A DNA stretch of 64,000 bases from Orthonyx spaldingii (taxonomy: Eukaryota > Chordata > Aves > Passeriformes > Orthonychidae), in NCBI GenBank assembly GCA_013397795.1, contig VZTJ01004775.1:558001-622000 (forward strand), written 5' to 3'. Made by a program: the position numbers and the translations under genes. A model generated the notes under the pieces. That model had not been told where the DNA came from and ran no database searches. It saw only the letters and a program-made list of their open reading frames with translations. Below are positions 51,901-64,000 of the stretch, piece after piece. The first letter of the stretch is position 1; every line of letters begins with the position of its first letter.

Positions 51901-53399
51901 TGTTGCAGAATTCAGTGGACTTATGGCTTCACTCCATATCCTTTTTTTATGCTGTCAAAATGTAATGATCTGTAGTTTTATGAATTTGCCACTTTTAGAA
52001 CACCAAACAAATGTACACACAGGAAATGCAATAGCATGATACCTAACTCATCAGTAAGTTTTAGCTCTGTAATCAATATTTCATAAAGATAATGGCACAG
52101 CATCTTCACTACAATGCCCTTTAAGAACTGAATATTGTCCATTTATAATCTTCAGCTGTAAGGCCGTGCAAAGCTTTGCAATGCATCCTCTGTAAGTGTT
52201 GATGATTATAATGATAATCATGACTTTTCCCCCCTACAAGTTTCAAAGGCAGCAAATACCAGAATTATCTGTGTTTCTCATCAGAACACTGGTCCATAAA
52301 CATTCAAAATAATTTGCTTCTCATTTGTCAGTGACTTAGAAATAGGTATATACATACACACAGAAGCATATATATATATATACGCCGTGCAGGTGTGTAA
52401 CAGATCTATATACTTATTTACAGTGCCATTCCCCAGTCTTTAGACCATGCATATGATCCTCTAGAGATTGAAAACCACTGGTTTTACATTCCAATCTCAG
52501 CTCTTTCTCCTAGGTTTCCATAACCTTAAATAGGTCAAATTATGCTGATAAATGAGCCCCTAATTTCTATGTACAGATTATTAAAGAATAAATGCCTTTC
52601 AGAGTCTTTGTTGAGAACAAAATTAGTCAAAGCAATAACTAGATTTTGGCTGAAATTAACGTTCATTTACTTTACTGAAAGCTATGAAAATCTTACAAAC
52701 TCTTTACCCCTCACCCTCTATAACTAAGACCATTATTCCACCAAAACACAATCTTTTACAAAACTGCTTCACTCACAAGACAGAAAAAAATTGAGAAAAA
52801 TAATTTGAGCTTTCTTCCCCCTCAGCTACTCAGAGTTCCTTCAATATAGTCCAAGGAGTTATGCTAGGGGACAGCATTATAACACTGCCTTCCATAACTA
52901 GTCAGTGACCTCTTGCCCAGTGATACCTGGAAAGGGTACAAAAGTCACATTTTGCCTCTCACTTTCTGGAAAATGATCAACTCTTCTATTTTTTTTTAAT
53001 ATAATATAATTACCTGAAACTCTGGAATGTGTCTCAAACTGGCTTTTGAAGAGATCTCCAAAAAGTTATCTTTCAAAGTGTCCTAGAGACCCATGCACAA
53101 CAGTACCTCATATAAATTTTTGTTCTATTTAACTGGATGAATTTTAAATGTTGTGCAGTAGTCACTTTGCGAGCTTAACAGAGAACCACCTTAGATTATG
53201 TCAAACCTTCATGATCTTCAATCTTGTAGTTAGTTTACCTAGCCTCTAGATCTTCCAACTATCTAAAGTGCTGCCTGATCTTCTTTTTAATCTTGAACTA
53301 TGAAAAATCTGTTATTGTTCCCATCACTTCTGACAATGTTTTCCATTTTTGTCTCACTTCAGTTGGAAATATTGAAACCCCCGATATGAACCATGTTCT
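48911..53399. other. AT-rich intronic sequence with small local repeats
   Basis: Small repeats only: AGATCT hexamers at about 49564-49582, a perfect 17-base direct repeat (CAGTATACTCAGAAAAA) at 50030-50046 and 50058-50074, a 7-base inverted repeat at 52202-52221, and a short (TA)n run at about 52368-52382. No exon recognised. Confidence 0.5.
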
Positions 53400-53815
53400 T
53401 TGCCTAGAGATATGTATTTCTCCTACCTAGTGTACCGGGAGCCTTCAGAATATGATGTATTTGTGGAAGTAGTGATCTCGACCAGACCATATTGGCTCTG
53501 TTGGACCTTGTACTTGGGCTTGAGAAGCCAATTGCAGAGCAGTAGCAGCCACTGCATGGGAACCTGTGGGAGTGCCCTGTGCCAGTCTGTGCTGTGGGCT
53601 GGGCTGATGTGACAGAGGTAACATCCCAACTTGTCAGGAGTAGTTACATGATTCTGTTTGCTACTCAAGATAGAAGTGCTACAGAACAGGAGGGAGACAG
53701 GAAACTCTCCGCAAACAGGATCTGGGCAAAGTGCTATGGAAAATACATCTGAGCTGCACTCTGCTGCACAGAAACAAGGTTCCCAGACGCTAAAAGAGTG
53801 TAAAAAATTGCTCAC
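53400..53815. other. G+C-elevated block with a 130-codon minus-strand frame, unrecognised
   Basis: The minus-strand frame at 53423-53815 is one of the longest in the window (130 codons) and is rich in Ser, Cys and Leu. I recognise no domain and see no flanking promoter or splice signals that force a coding reading. The block could be an old repeat or a piece of a noncoding transcript. Whether it codes is doubtful. Confidence 0.2.
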
Positions 53816-55383
53816 TATCTATATTCCTCTCTTTATCTTATTGAAATGGCTATCTTATGAAACCATTTGTTGCCCGGCCTTTTTATTCAGATCCAGAAAG
53901 AGCCCTGCTTTTCCAATATGATGCCCCCTTCCCTTCTGCAGAACATCAAGCCAGTCCAAGAGACCAAAACCTTGCTGGAATAAAACACATGCTTTATGAC
54001 TAGTTTTACCTTCACACACAAGGACAGCAAATACTCCTCTAAAAGATCAATTTGTTCCTCATACTAAGAGAATACTTCATTAATTGACATGACAAATATG
54101 AGCTGGGAAAACACACCATTAATCAATAAGCATTGGAGTGATAGATCTAAGTTGAAAGCTTTGCAGCATCAATTGGCATTTATTTCATAGTTACATTATT
54201 TGTCATCTGTTGTTCAGGCAAAGGTTCTTAGGCACCCTCTGGAACATATATAAATATGACTGCCAGCATGTCAGAGGGTCCTATGTCACATATGGCCTGT
54301 GAGATGTCCTGGGGGGAAGAGTGGCTGCTCCACAGTTCAAAGGGTTCAAAGTGATACCCTTAATTCTTCGTTCACTTTCAGCATAAATTGTAATATTGCA
54401 GTTTACAGGCACCTGGTTAAGAGGATTTATGGATTATATTAACTAGTTTTAACTAAACTAAACCTTGCAAAATTGACAACTGTCTTAAAAACATTCCTAC
54501 AAAGAAACCACAAACTGAGAAGACAGGTAACATAAGCACAAGTGAACAATAAAAAAATGGCAGAGTTGACACCACTTCTACTCCTAGTTCAAACTCCTCA
54601 TTAGCCACTTTATAACGCAAAAACAGGGACAATCTAATCTGATCTGACAAGAACTAAGCCAAACATCTTTTGTAATTATCAAGAAGATAATTTGAAATAT
54701 GCCTTTTCATCCATGGTCTTAATGATAAACCTTGCCCTAAACATACACTATGCCTTGAGATAGTATGAAGCCTCCACAATTAGCAAGGCATTTGAAAACT
54801 AAGCATTCAGAACATGAATACAAACATCTTACTCACGGAATATTCAAACCAGCACTTTACAGGACTTAAAGACTCTTTAGCAGAAAGAGGTTTCTTAAAA
54901 GCGAAAGAAAAAGAGCCACATAGCACTGGTGAAATGCTTGTTCCTCCTGCCGTGGTAAAAATGACTGGAATAATACATGGAAAATAACATGGCAACAAAC
55001 TTGAATGCATTCCTTAGTTAGCAAATACTGTTGGAAGCTGCACAGGAAGCATTGCTGAAGATTCAAAGCATCAAGTATTCAAAGTAATTAGGTAGTGTGG
55101 GAGGTTTAGGGAGGTTTGCTCTGCAGTTGAATCAAGTAGAGTTGTTTTTACCATGTCTCTGATAGGTGTTTGCTAGATTCTATTTCAATGATGAAATTCA
55201 AGGAAGAACTGGATTGCTTCTGTTGGTTTTGGACTTGTTTTTCTTAGGCCACTACAGGAAAGCTATATTAGAGAAGATAGGTATTTTTGATAGTAAATTA
55301 CGTCTTTAGTAAAACCAATGTTTTTTAAGGAAAATCTGTGCAAGTGCAATCACTCATGGAGCAGATGTTTCCACTGGAATTCT
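53816..55383. other. AT-rich intronic sequence, no feature recognised
   Basis: No exon, RNA gene or repeat family recognised. Confidence 0.5.
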
Positions 55384-55468
55384 GAAAAAAAAACCAAACC
55401 AACAACAACAACAACAAAACAACCATGCAAACAAAACAAACAAACAAACAAACAAACAAACAAAAACC
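55384..55468. repeat. A-rich microsatellite, (CAA)n then (AAAC)n
   Basis: An A run with AACC, then about five ACA/CAA units, an interruption, and then seven to eight AAAC units at roughly 55436-55464. The Val/Leu/Cys-Phe-rich minus-strand frame across it is a product of the repeat. Confidence 0.93.
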
Positions 55469-58400
55469 CACCAGGATAAGGTTCCAGAGATAGCACCACA
55501 CAGGCAATTTGTTCACCGCTCACTCATAGGCAATCTATTGCAGCAAAGAAGTTGGAGCCAGAAGTGCTCCAAGTGCTACGGGTTGTCATTGATATGGTTC
55601 ATTTTTTAAAAGCAAGACTTTAAATCAGCAGATCCTTTACAAAACTCTGTAATGAGAGAGGGTGGGGATTGACTGTGAAAATCTTTTGTACCACAGAGAA
55701 GTTGCATGGTTATTTTGTGGCAAAGTGCTTTCACGAAGCTATCCAACTTAAGGATGAGTTACATGCTTTTCCTTTACAAAAAATCAAATGTTCCAAATTT
55801 GTTAACCTTTTTTGAGATGACAAATGGCTGTCAGAAGTATGCTACCTAGCAAAAATATTGAAAAAATTAAATACAATCTGTCCCTTCAAAGACAGATGAC
55901 ATTTTAAGAATGACTACAGAAAGGTTTACTGCCCTATGAATAAATAAAATTAAATAATTATTTCAAAATATTGTTATCCTAATCTCATCCTTTTTTTAAT
56001 TTATATTTTTGTGTACATTTAATAATACAATATATTAGTACAATAGTACATATTTGCATATTTGTAGTAGTACAAGCAGAGTTATGACTAAATAAATACA
56101 CATATATAGGGGGTGCAAGCTCAAAAACTTTTTAATGATAAGAATTTGAAATCAAAAAGGTTTGGAGATCACTACTGTAGTATACGTAAGTCAGCAGTTA
56201 AAGTGGCACATTAATCCATATCATGCTATGGGATGAAGAGTGGTTAACAGAATAAATGGAAATTGCATAAAAGAATACCAAAACCCAGAAGAACTGGGGA
56301 ATAGTACCTTGCAGACAGCCTACAAAAAACAGTTGACTGAGCTGGTAGAGCAGCTGGCAAAGATCAACCTGTGATGGAGCTGAGGAAGACACAGGTTTAA
56401 AAGGCAGTGCAGGCTGGCAGAGCAGAGGGAGTAGGCTATCATAGGTGCTTTATGCACTTGGAATCACACATTCATATATCAGCTGTGAAATGCAGCTAAA
56501 GCTGTGCTGCTTGTGATGAGATGCTGCTGAAGTGCATTTCTATGAGTGTCCTATGCTTATATGACACAATGGCTTTATCTCTGCATATAAACATTGCAGC
56601 TGCTGAAGGGGAAATAAAAGAAGCTTCTTTCTGAGCAGCTGAAATCATACTTTTAAAGTGTACCATTGCCTCTTTGGTAGGTCCTTGTGAGACAGCTGAG
56701 GAATGATGACAGAGCTTAAAATACTTCCTTATAAACGGCAAAATTTCATCATTAAGTCTATCAATCAAAGTTCCATTTGTCATCCATCCTACACATGTAG
56801 TAATACTTATTACCAGAGGTGGGAAGCTGCCACATTCCTACCTCACAGCTATTCTTGTTGTAAAGAACCACAACAACTATTTACACACAACCAATCCCCT
56901 TATCACAAGAGATGCACCCTTATTCCCCTTGCCGTAAAAGACCTTCATCTTATTTGACTAAAAGGACTAAAAGAGATGAAGGACTGAGTATTCTAGGAGA
57001 ACGGAAAGTAGTACAATTAAGGACTGTTTGTAGGAATGATTTTCACAAGTTTTATCTGAATGCACCACCATCTATATATGGAAGATGAGTGATTTGGGGG
57101 TTTTTCTCCCATTTTGAATATTCTTTGAATACTCTTGGTTAGACACCAATCTCAGTTAAACCAGAGCAAATTATGCATGCAGTGCATACTTTGTATAGCA
57201 GAAGGTATGAAACAAGATCCAAAAGTGGTCATATTTTTAAGTTAAACTTTTCTATGTGGCAAAAAGATGATTAAACCCAGAGCATATAACATGAAACTGG
57301 AATACAGCAAATTCAGAGGAAATATTGGGAATCTACCACAGTATTATTCTGTTTTAGGTTTCTAAGAGCAGCAATGAGAAAATCTAAGAACTATTGTATT
57401 TATGGTAATGTAAATTGAAAATAATAGTCAAACGCAGTAATTGAATAGATGACCTCTCCCTTCCCACTGAAGCTGAAAGATCACTTCCATCAGCAGCAAA
57501 GGGCCTGTGACTCACTAAAATATCATCATTCACTTCAGAAAGGTATGGAAGCACCTCTAGCAACGTATCATGCTCTTTGCTACCTTCTAGGTCTTCTAGA
57601 CAGTACTAAGCCAGTCCTGTGACATACCTCTAGTTCGTTTCTTGTTATTTCTCAAAGCATGGTTTGATTAACTGCAATACATGTTCTAGATGCAGAAAGG
57701 ACCCATGTAGTCACACATGGTCCAATTTTCTCCCTTTGATAAGTGTCCTCCCTTTGGTATTGTTTGGTACAGGGTATTCAAACACCACAATAATACCAGT
57801 TTGCTCAATTCCACCTTTCAACTCTATTTCACCTTTTAGCAGATCCAACAACCAATGAAATGCAATGAAAATGAAAGCATGATACTGTGCTTGCACCCTT
57901 CATTCATTCCTCATGGTTAAATCTATTTCATCTCCTACAAGCAATTTTCCTTCAGCATTTGCATTCTTCAGTGAAGCCAAGCGCAAATTAACAGTATTTC
58001 AGGTTGTTAGTAGACAGAGCTTTCTGAAGCTTTTCCCTCACTCTTGGAACAGGAAACAACACATCTCAAATACCATGACAGATGTAGGCAAGTCTGACAT
58101 TGGTAGGGATTAGACTAATATGAGATTGACCAGCATCTACTGGACACATGGTTATCTCACCACTGTACTCCTCTAACTTATTTTTATCATACACCTTGTG
58201 AATGCCACAAAAGCTTATCAGTTGAATTATGTAAATTCTTTTCTTGTAAATGCCTACCAGTTATTTGAAGTGACTCTAATAGTTAAATTTTGCTGTTCAG
58301 TATTCAGCACATTAAAATTTCTGTTTCATGATTTGTTCATTAATGGCACTGTAATAACTCAGCACCTCATCAGCTGCTCTAAACAAGCATATTTTTTTAA

Positions 58401-59035
58401 CTAAATAATAAATAATTCATAAATATTTATAATTAATAAATTAGAGAGCAGAAAGATCAATTGTTGTGTATGCTGTATGAAAAGGACATTCCATTAAGGC
58501 ATGAACGATGCTGTTGGCTGGAATATTAAAGAAGAGAGAAGAATTGTGTATTGGTGGAAATGTAATGCCCTCAATCCAGTCTTCTCTTGTATCAGCTTTT
58601 GCTTCAGTTTTTTACATTATTTATACTGATTCAAACCCATGTTTCTACTTGATCTTGCCAACTTAGATTTCAACTCAACCTCAGTCTAGCCGTCTGGCCA
58701 GCTTGGACCCAATGTTTAGCCTACTTGCAGAACTGTGGGCAAAACCTTTCTGGACTGTCTAATTAAATGTTAGTACGTCTGAAATGGAGCTCCTCAACTC
58801 CCCTCTCCAAATCTTCCCTTTTACTGTCACTAAAGACTTCCTACATTCTTCCCTCTAGGATTGTAACTATCAGAAGAAAGTGGTGTTTGTATTCTTGCTG
58901 TCTAGGCCTTAGTTGGGCTGCTTCCTTTCTATACCTCCTTTGGAAATACTCTCCCAGCTTCCCTTTGGACTTCTATTAAAATTGCCTTTCTTGCTCAGTT
59001 AATACACTACCTCCCTTTCAGTTTCTCTCCTTTCC
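55469..59035. other. AT-rich intronic sequence, no feature recognised
   Basis: Very AT-rich patches at about 55980-56110 and 58390-58445. No exon or mobile element recognised. Confidence 0.5.
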
Positions 59036-59137
59036 TTTTTTTTTTTTTTNNNNNNNNNNNNNNNNNNNNNNNNNNNNNNNNNNNNNNNNNNNNNNNNNNN
59101 NNNNNNNNNNNNNNNNNNNNNTTTTTTTTTTTTTTTT
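59036..59137. other. Assembly gap of 72 N flanked by poly(T)
   Basis: Fourteen T at 59036-59049, 72 N at 59050-59121 and sixteen T at 59122-59137. The gap sits inside a homopolymer on both sides, so the missing sequence is probably a long T tract or contains a T-rich repeat. The true length is unknown. Confidence 0.99.
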
Positions 59138-60339
59138 GTCATGGGTAATATATAACAGTTTTTCAATAGACTACAACACAACATGCAGTAATTCAGGCAA
59201 GAATTGAAGGAAATTCCTTTAACTGAATTCAGAGAGATGATGATATTACTTCCAGGCATAGATGTACTGGGATACCAAAAGTAATATCTTTTATCTTGAC
59301 AATCAAGTTTTGATGACAACATGTGGGCAAGTAGGTCAGATGAAGCAGCAGTACAATGCCTGTAGCTTATATTTCCTTTCCCTTACATCTCTCTCCCTTT
59401 CCATGCTTCTGTCCTCTCTGCAGCTAATGTGGAAGGAAAAAAAAAAAACCAAACCAAAAACCTGATGGATTTCTTAATGCATTTCAGAAAGAATTAAGTG
59501 ATTAAACTTCAGCAATATAGAATAATATTTTTCCAACTATCTTTTCCATACATTTTTCTGTTTTTAAAAAACTTGAAAACACCCACAGAAGTTAAGATAT
59601 GACTCCAATGCATGAGAAATCATGTGCCATCAGTCACTGCCATGGATTTTCTTTTGTCCTTGATTCTTCTGACTGATTGCACTAGACTTAACCTATTAAA
59701 TATTTAATTGCTGTCTTTCTTGGCTTCTGTACATCTGTAACTCACCTTGAAGCCACCTAGTTTTGTATTATGGTAAGATTAAGTCCCTATGACTGTTCAT
59801 TTTCTCATTTATCACTTTTCAAAATGATGTGGTCTAAAAGCATTTTTTTAAAGGAAGATCCAGTGGTTCCATTTGCACCTCCTATTTTTGCCTTAAAACA
59901 ACACAGGATGATGGCTGCTGTATTCCTCCCAGTTGACATCAGCACAAATAAAAACACAGTGCATTTTATTACAATTAACAAAAGAAGAAAAAGGATAAAC
60001 TCATACGACAGTCCATATTCTCTGATAACAGCATAAAATGTTTTAGATTATATATTTTTGCAAGGCCTGTAAGAGCACAGCAAAATAGGATAAATCAGAG
60101 TCTCTTAAGATATCTCCCTAAGAACTATTGATGGAAAGATGCCAGCAATTGCTACACAAAAGAAAACCACAACCAGTCACATAATAATTGCATGGCTGAC
60201 AGTCTCCTCAAAGTACCTTGATTAGCATCTGTTCTGGTCCCAGTACTGAAATATCCACAGCATGAAGACACTACCAGCTGTCACCGGCACAGTTCTGAGA
60301 ACAAGCCTCAGAGACGTTCAACCTGCTTATTAATCTTCT
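59138..60339. other. AT-rich intronic sequence, no feature recognised
   Basis: No exon recognised. A 12-base A run lies near 59439. The start of the following CR1 copy is not sharp and may lie up to about 50 bases upstream of the coordinate given. Confidence 0.5.
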
Positions 60340-61190
60340 GAAAGGTAATATCATCTGCTTAGTGGATGAAGGGGAGGCAATAGATGCAGTTTTTCCTGGG
60401 ATTTAGAGTAAGATTTTTGATACCATCCCTCACAGTACCATTCCAGACAAGTTGACGAGCTGTGGGATGAGCCATACACAGTGCCCTGGGTTAGAAACTG
60501 GCTGAACAACAGAGCTCAGAGGGTTGTGGTGAATGGAGCTACATCTGCCTGGTGACTGGTCACCAGAGCTGTTCCTCAGGGTTCAGTTCTTGGGACAGTT
60601 CTGTTCAATATGTTTATCAGCAATCTGGATGCAGGAGTTGAATGCAGTATTAACAAATTTGCTGTCAATAACAAACTGAGTTGTGTTGTTGACTCTCTTG
60701 AGGGACAAGAAGCCTTGCAGAGGGCTCCAGATAGATTTAAGCACTGGACAATCATTAACGATATGAAACTGGACAAGTTGAAATACTGGATCCCACACCT
60801 AGGATGGAGAAAGGCCAGGCACAGGTATAAATTGGGAGAGGAGTGGCTGGAGATCAGCCCTGAAAAAAAGAGATCTGGGGGTGCGTGTGGGCAGCAGCTC
60901 GGTGTGATTCAGCAGTGTGCCCTGGCAGACAAGACAGCAAACCACATACTGGGGTGCATAAAAACCAGCACAAACAGCCAGTCAAAAGAAGTGGTTGCCC
61001 TGCCCTATTCAGCATTGGGTCTCACCTCAATACTGTGCCCCACAATTTGAGAAAGGATGTTAAGTCTTTTAGAAGTGCCCAAATGAGGGAGGAAACAGAG
61101 TTGGTGAAAGGGTTGGAAGGCATGTCAGGAAGTGGTCAGACAGCTGGATTAGATCATCGTTGTAGGTCCCTTCCAACTGAAAATATTCTA
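60340..61190 (+). mobile_element. CR1 retrotransposon, 5'-truncated, RT C-terminus to 3' tail
   Basis: The plus strand encodes the C-terminal part of a CR1 reverse transcriptase: ELWDEPYTVPWVRNWLNN, VVVNGATS, the hallmark AVPQGSVLGTVLFNMFI, LDAGVEC, then FAVNNKL where active CR1 has an F/YADDTKL-type motif, followed by VDSLEGQEALQRAPDRFKHW. It continues through the post-RT region (LGVIQQCALADK) to the 3' end with GATTAGATCATCG and GTAGGTCCCTTCCAACTG. Stops and frameshifts occur upstream of 60600 and after 61050, and both catalytic Asp residues are replaced. The copy is inactive and lies antisense to NRXN3. Confidence 0.94.
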
Positions 61191-64000
61191 GTCCATCATA
61201 AATGGCATGGGAACTTGGAGGAAAACAGCTTAATTGCAATATTTGCCTTGCCCATTCTACAATTCCTCTAATTTTGCAGTTCTGACCGGCTACTCAACTC
61301 TGTCACCACCTCACATAAGGAATCAGACTTCCTTAAAGTTAATGTGACTCAAGTTTAGTAAAAGTACTTTCTTAACAGCTTGGAGACTGTTGCAAGGAAG
61401 TGTAAACCACACCTTCAAGACTCAGGCAGGACTGAGTTGCCTTTCTGTTGATATTAGTGGAACACAGATAAATGACTACAATCATGGAAATAATTATATT
61501 GTTGTGGTATTGTCACCAATACCAGCAGAAACGAGAGGACTATGAAATTAAAATTCAGACTTTGTATTTTGTCAAATAAAAAGTGTAAAAAATCCCTTAA
61601 TCATCTCCAAGTACCACTACTTTACATCATAAATATGCCAAGAAAGCTGGCATTAACTGTTATTTCTTTGTATTCGTGGCATAACTGTTATTCTGCATAA
61701 CTTTTATTTCTTTTTACTTCTAGTTTCATTCAACATTACATATCCTATCCTGATTCACAAGATGCTAATCCTAGAGACAAATGACACAATGGGAGCCAAA
61801 GAATTGGTAAAAAAACAGCTGTAAAACTAGTTCTCTTTAAACTTTCATGGAGAACCAGTGTCTAAAACTCGTATATCAGTACTTACTGGTCTTTTGTTTG
61901 TTTAATTTTCCTTCACAACCTGAGGAAATAAGATCATTGTGGTTGTGTCATAGACATCTCTCTCCCTCTTTGTAACTCTTTTTTAATTTTGTCACAGTTG
62001 CAGCAGGCATCTGCATTTTTCTTATCTTTGCCATATCTACATTAGATTTTAAAAGGCTTCAGGCTGCAAAAATGCTGATTCATTAGCAAAAGCTTGTCTA
62101 TTGCTCACTTTTTCTTCAGGAATATGTGCCTTTCACTAGTATTTGGAACAAATCATAAACTCTATAAATTACTTAATCCATGAAAAAAATTGATCAAGAC
62201 AACTAGATCGTAGTTATAGTTGATTGTTTTTTCTTTAAAGTAGATTTTTGAATTCTCTTCAGGACAGTATGAAAACAGATAGGGACTGTGTTTCCTGGCC
62301 AAGTGCTGACGGTTCCTGAGTGTTTCAAGAGATGCTTATTGAAAATGCAGGGAGAAGAACATCCCATATGATGTAACTCCTGCTCCTGAGACACAGGATC
62401 TCTTCCCAAAAAGCCAGACATCAAGCTGTCCTGGTCTGTGTGACACTTGGTTTTTGTTTGGTTTCCCCCACCCCCTTCTTCCTTTCATATTTTTGAATAA
62501 TTTTTTTTATCAATTTCCAGTTTACAAACACTGGGCTGAAATAATGAGACTATCCAAATTAAGTGTTTATGTACATGGCTCAATCCCTTCTACTGGCTGT
62601 CATGAGAACAGTCCTGTCTCATGCAGTGCACAGCTTAAAAACTGAGCACAATCTCCTTTTGATCAGAGGGTGACATCTTTGGTATGAAAGCATCAGAGAA
62701 ATTCTGAGGGACACTACATAACAACATGGTAACATGCTGGTGACTGCACATTACGAAGATGATCTTTGTTGAGGACTGATTCAGTCTTTTCACACATTGA
62801 AGTAACACACAAATTCAGTTTCATAGGAGCAAGATTGCACATTTATGAAATAAAGAGTTGGTACTAATACCCAAAGTTAAAAACATTCAGAAGTGCACTG
62901 CATTTACAGCAATATACATGTACTCTCAGCATACGCTTCTCAATATGGAATCAGTACAAACTTCTTGCAACAGTAGATAAGGCTTCTAATCCCATCCAAA
63001 TACCAGTCTGCAGTGTGATAAATGGGAACCATTGAGGAGCAACTTCACAGCCCAGTGATGGGCCTAATGTTCTCATAAGCAAATGTCACATAGAGGTTTC
63101 TATGACTTGGCTAGATAAATCAGTTGACCTGTTCCAGTGTTGGTGACAGTCCTGATCTGATGTGGTTTGACTCAAGTCTTCCACAGTTTCAACTACTCTA
63201 TTTCATTACGTCTTTTGAGTTCAAAGGTTTCCACAACCCATTATAACACATTATAACTAGAAACAATTTTATCATATCAAAGTAGGTTTCTTTCTTTGAC
63301 TAATTGCTGCATCCCACCAAAACACCAAAACATTACAACATGTCCATGGCAGGAATCCAGTCTTAGACAGAAGAGAAACAGTATTTTTAGGAATGGATAA
63401 ATTTTGCTTACTGCAAATACATTGTTCCATGCCTATGGATAAGAACATCTTTTCATAGGCTTAAATGGTAAGGACCTCTGTTCATTTTTACTGTTTACAA
63501 GAATAATTCTCTTACAGCACAATAAAATGGCATGTTATGTACAATATTTTATCTGAAGGCAAGAAGATTATACACTGGCGTCAAAGTAATCACGGCAGTG
63601 CCACAGTGATTGCCAATGGAAAAATACAAAAATACTGACCAGTTTCAGTATTGGTTAGCTCTGGGGAGAAGCTGTTAGCATTATTTGTGACATTAATGTC
63701 AAAAAGACCAAGCAGAAGATCTAAGATTCCTCCTTTTGTTTGGCCATAGCCAGTATCTGCCAATATATCTCACAGCCCATTCTCAACCAATTATCACCAC
63801 TTCTTGTCCTTGCATAATGGCAGGGATGGGATACTTCACACTTCATTTACAGTTCTAGGGCCTTACTGACAAACACCACCTTATTAGTGAGAGGTGGTCT
63901 ATATAATACACAGCTGTTGTATTGTGTTTCCCTCATCTTACCCTATCAACTTCTCCTCCCGCAGCCCATCATGAACCACACGGTCCTTTTTAGGACTTTG
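61191..64000. other. AT-rich intronic sequence, no feature recognised
   Basis: No exon, RNA gene or repeat family recognised up to the window edge. Confidence 0.5.

Larger units (their letters stand above)
19063..64000 (-). other. NRXN3: NRXN3 intron upstream of the LNS6 exon (partial)
   Basis: The roughly 45 kb upstream in gene orientation shows no recognisable neurexin coding sequence. The preceding exon should encode the AGTTYIFGKSGGLILYTWP region and end GDFLQLHI; it was not seen, nor was a beta-neurexin first exon with a signal peptide and the His-rich segment. Very long introns are normal for NRXN3. Part of this interval could belong to an unrelated noncoding transcript, which sequence alone does not show. 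Confidence 0.7.

Noticed and set aside
1..64000. CRISPR arrays, operons, prophage or toxin-antitoxin modules
   Set aside because: The window is vertebrate intronic DNA; no regularly spaced repeats, ribosome binding sites or bacterial gene clusters are present.

Overview
The window looks like a vertebrate nuclear chromosome, most likely from a bird. It is AT-rich, has no bacterial-style gene packing, and carries degenerate CR1 non-LTR retrotransposons in both orientations, the typical interspersed repeat of avian (and other sauropsid) genomes. There are also simple-sequence repeats, one 72-base assembly gap and one probable LTR-derived remnant.

Only one protein-coding exon can be supported. 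It is on the minus strand at 18891-19062 (172 bp, acceptor phase 0, donor phase 1) and encodes 57 residues of the last laminin/neurexin/sex-hormone-binding-globulin (LNS6) domain of a neurexin. Residue choices such as the NEHYPTG end and the VDISIKEE stretch fit neurexin-3 (NRXN3) better than neurexin-1 or -2. The exon ends exactly where alternative splice site 4 (SS4) lies in neurexins, so its 5' splice donor is the one that chooses between SS4 inclusion and skipping.

Layout: 1-18890 is the intron downstream of the exon in gene orientation. It holds a CR1 3' tail at about 8540, a (GA)n tract at 8.2 kb, a G+T-rich tract at 10.6 kb, a composite pentanucleotide array at 13.2 kb, a CR1 reverse-transcriptase fragment at 13.5-14.0 kb and a GC-rich island at 3.5-3.9 kb. 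19063-64000 is the upstream intron. It holds a probable LTR-derived repeat at 28.8-29.3 kb, a CR1 tail at 33.2 kb, three poly(T) tracts at 41-44 kb, possible conserved noncoding segments at 46-49 kb, an (AAAC)n tract at 55.4 kb, a poly(T)-flanked gap at 59 kb and a long CR1 fragment at 60.3-61.2 kb. No SS4 cassette exon, preceding LNS6 exon or beta-neurexin first exon was recognised by eye.

Nearly all open reading frames of 60-140 codons in the window look like chance frames in AT-rich intron or derive from repeats. I found no new multi-gene system. The most useful points are the SS4-boundary exon, the candidate regulatory islands, and the pair of CR1 copies that share one segment in inverted orientation.
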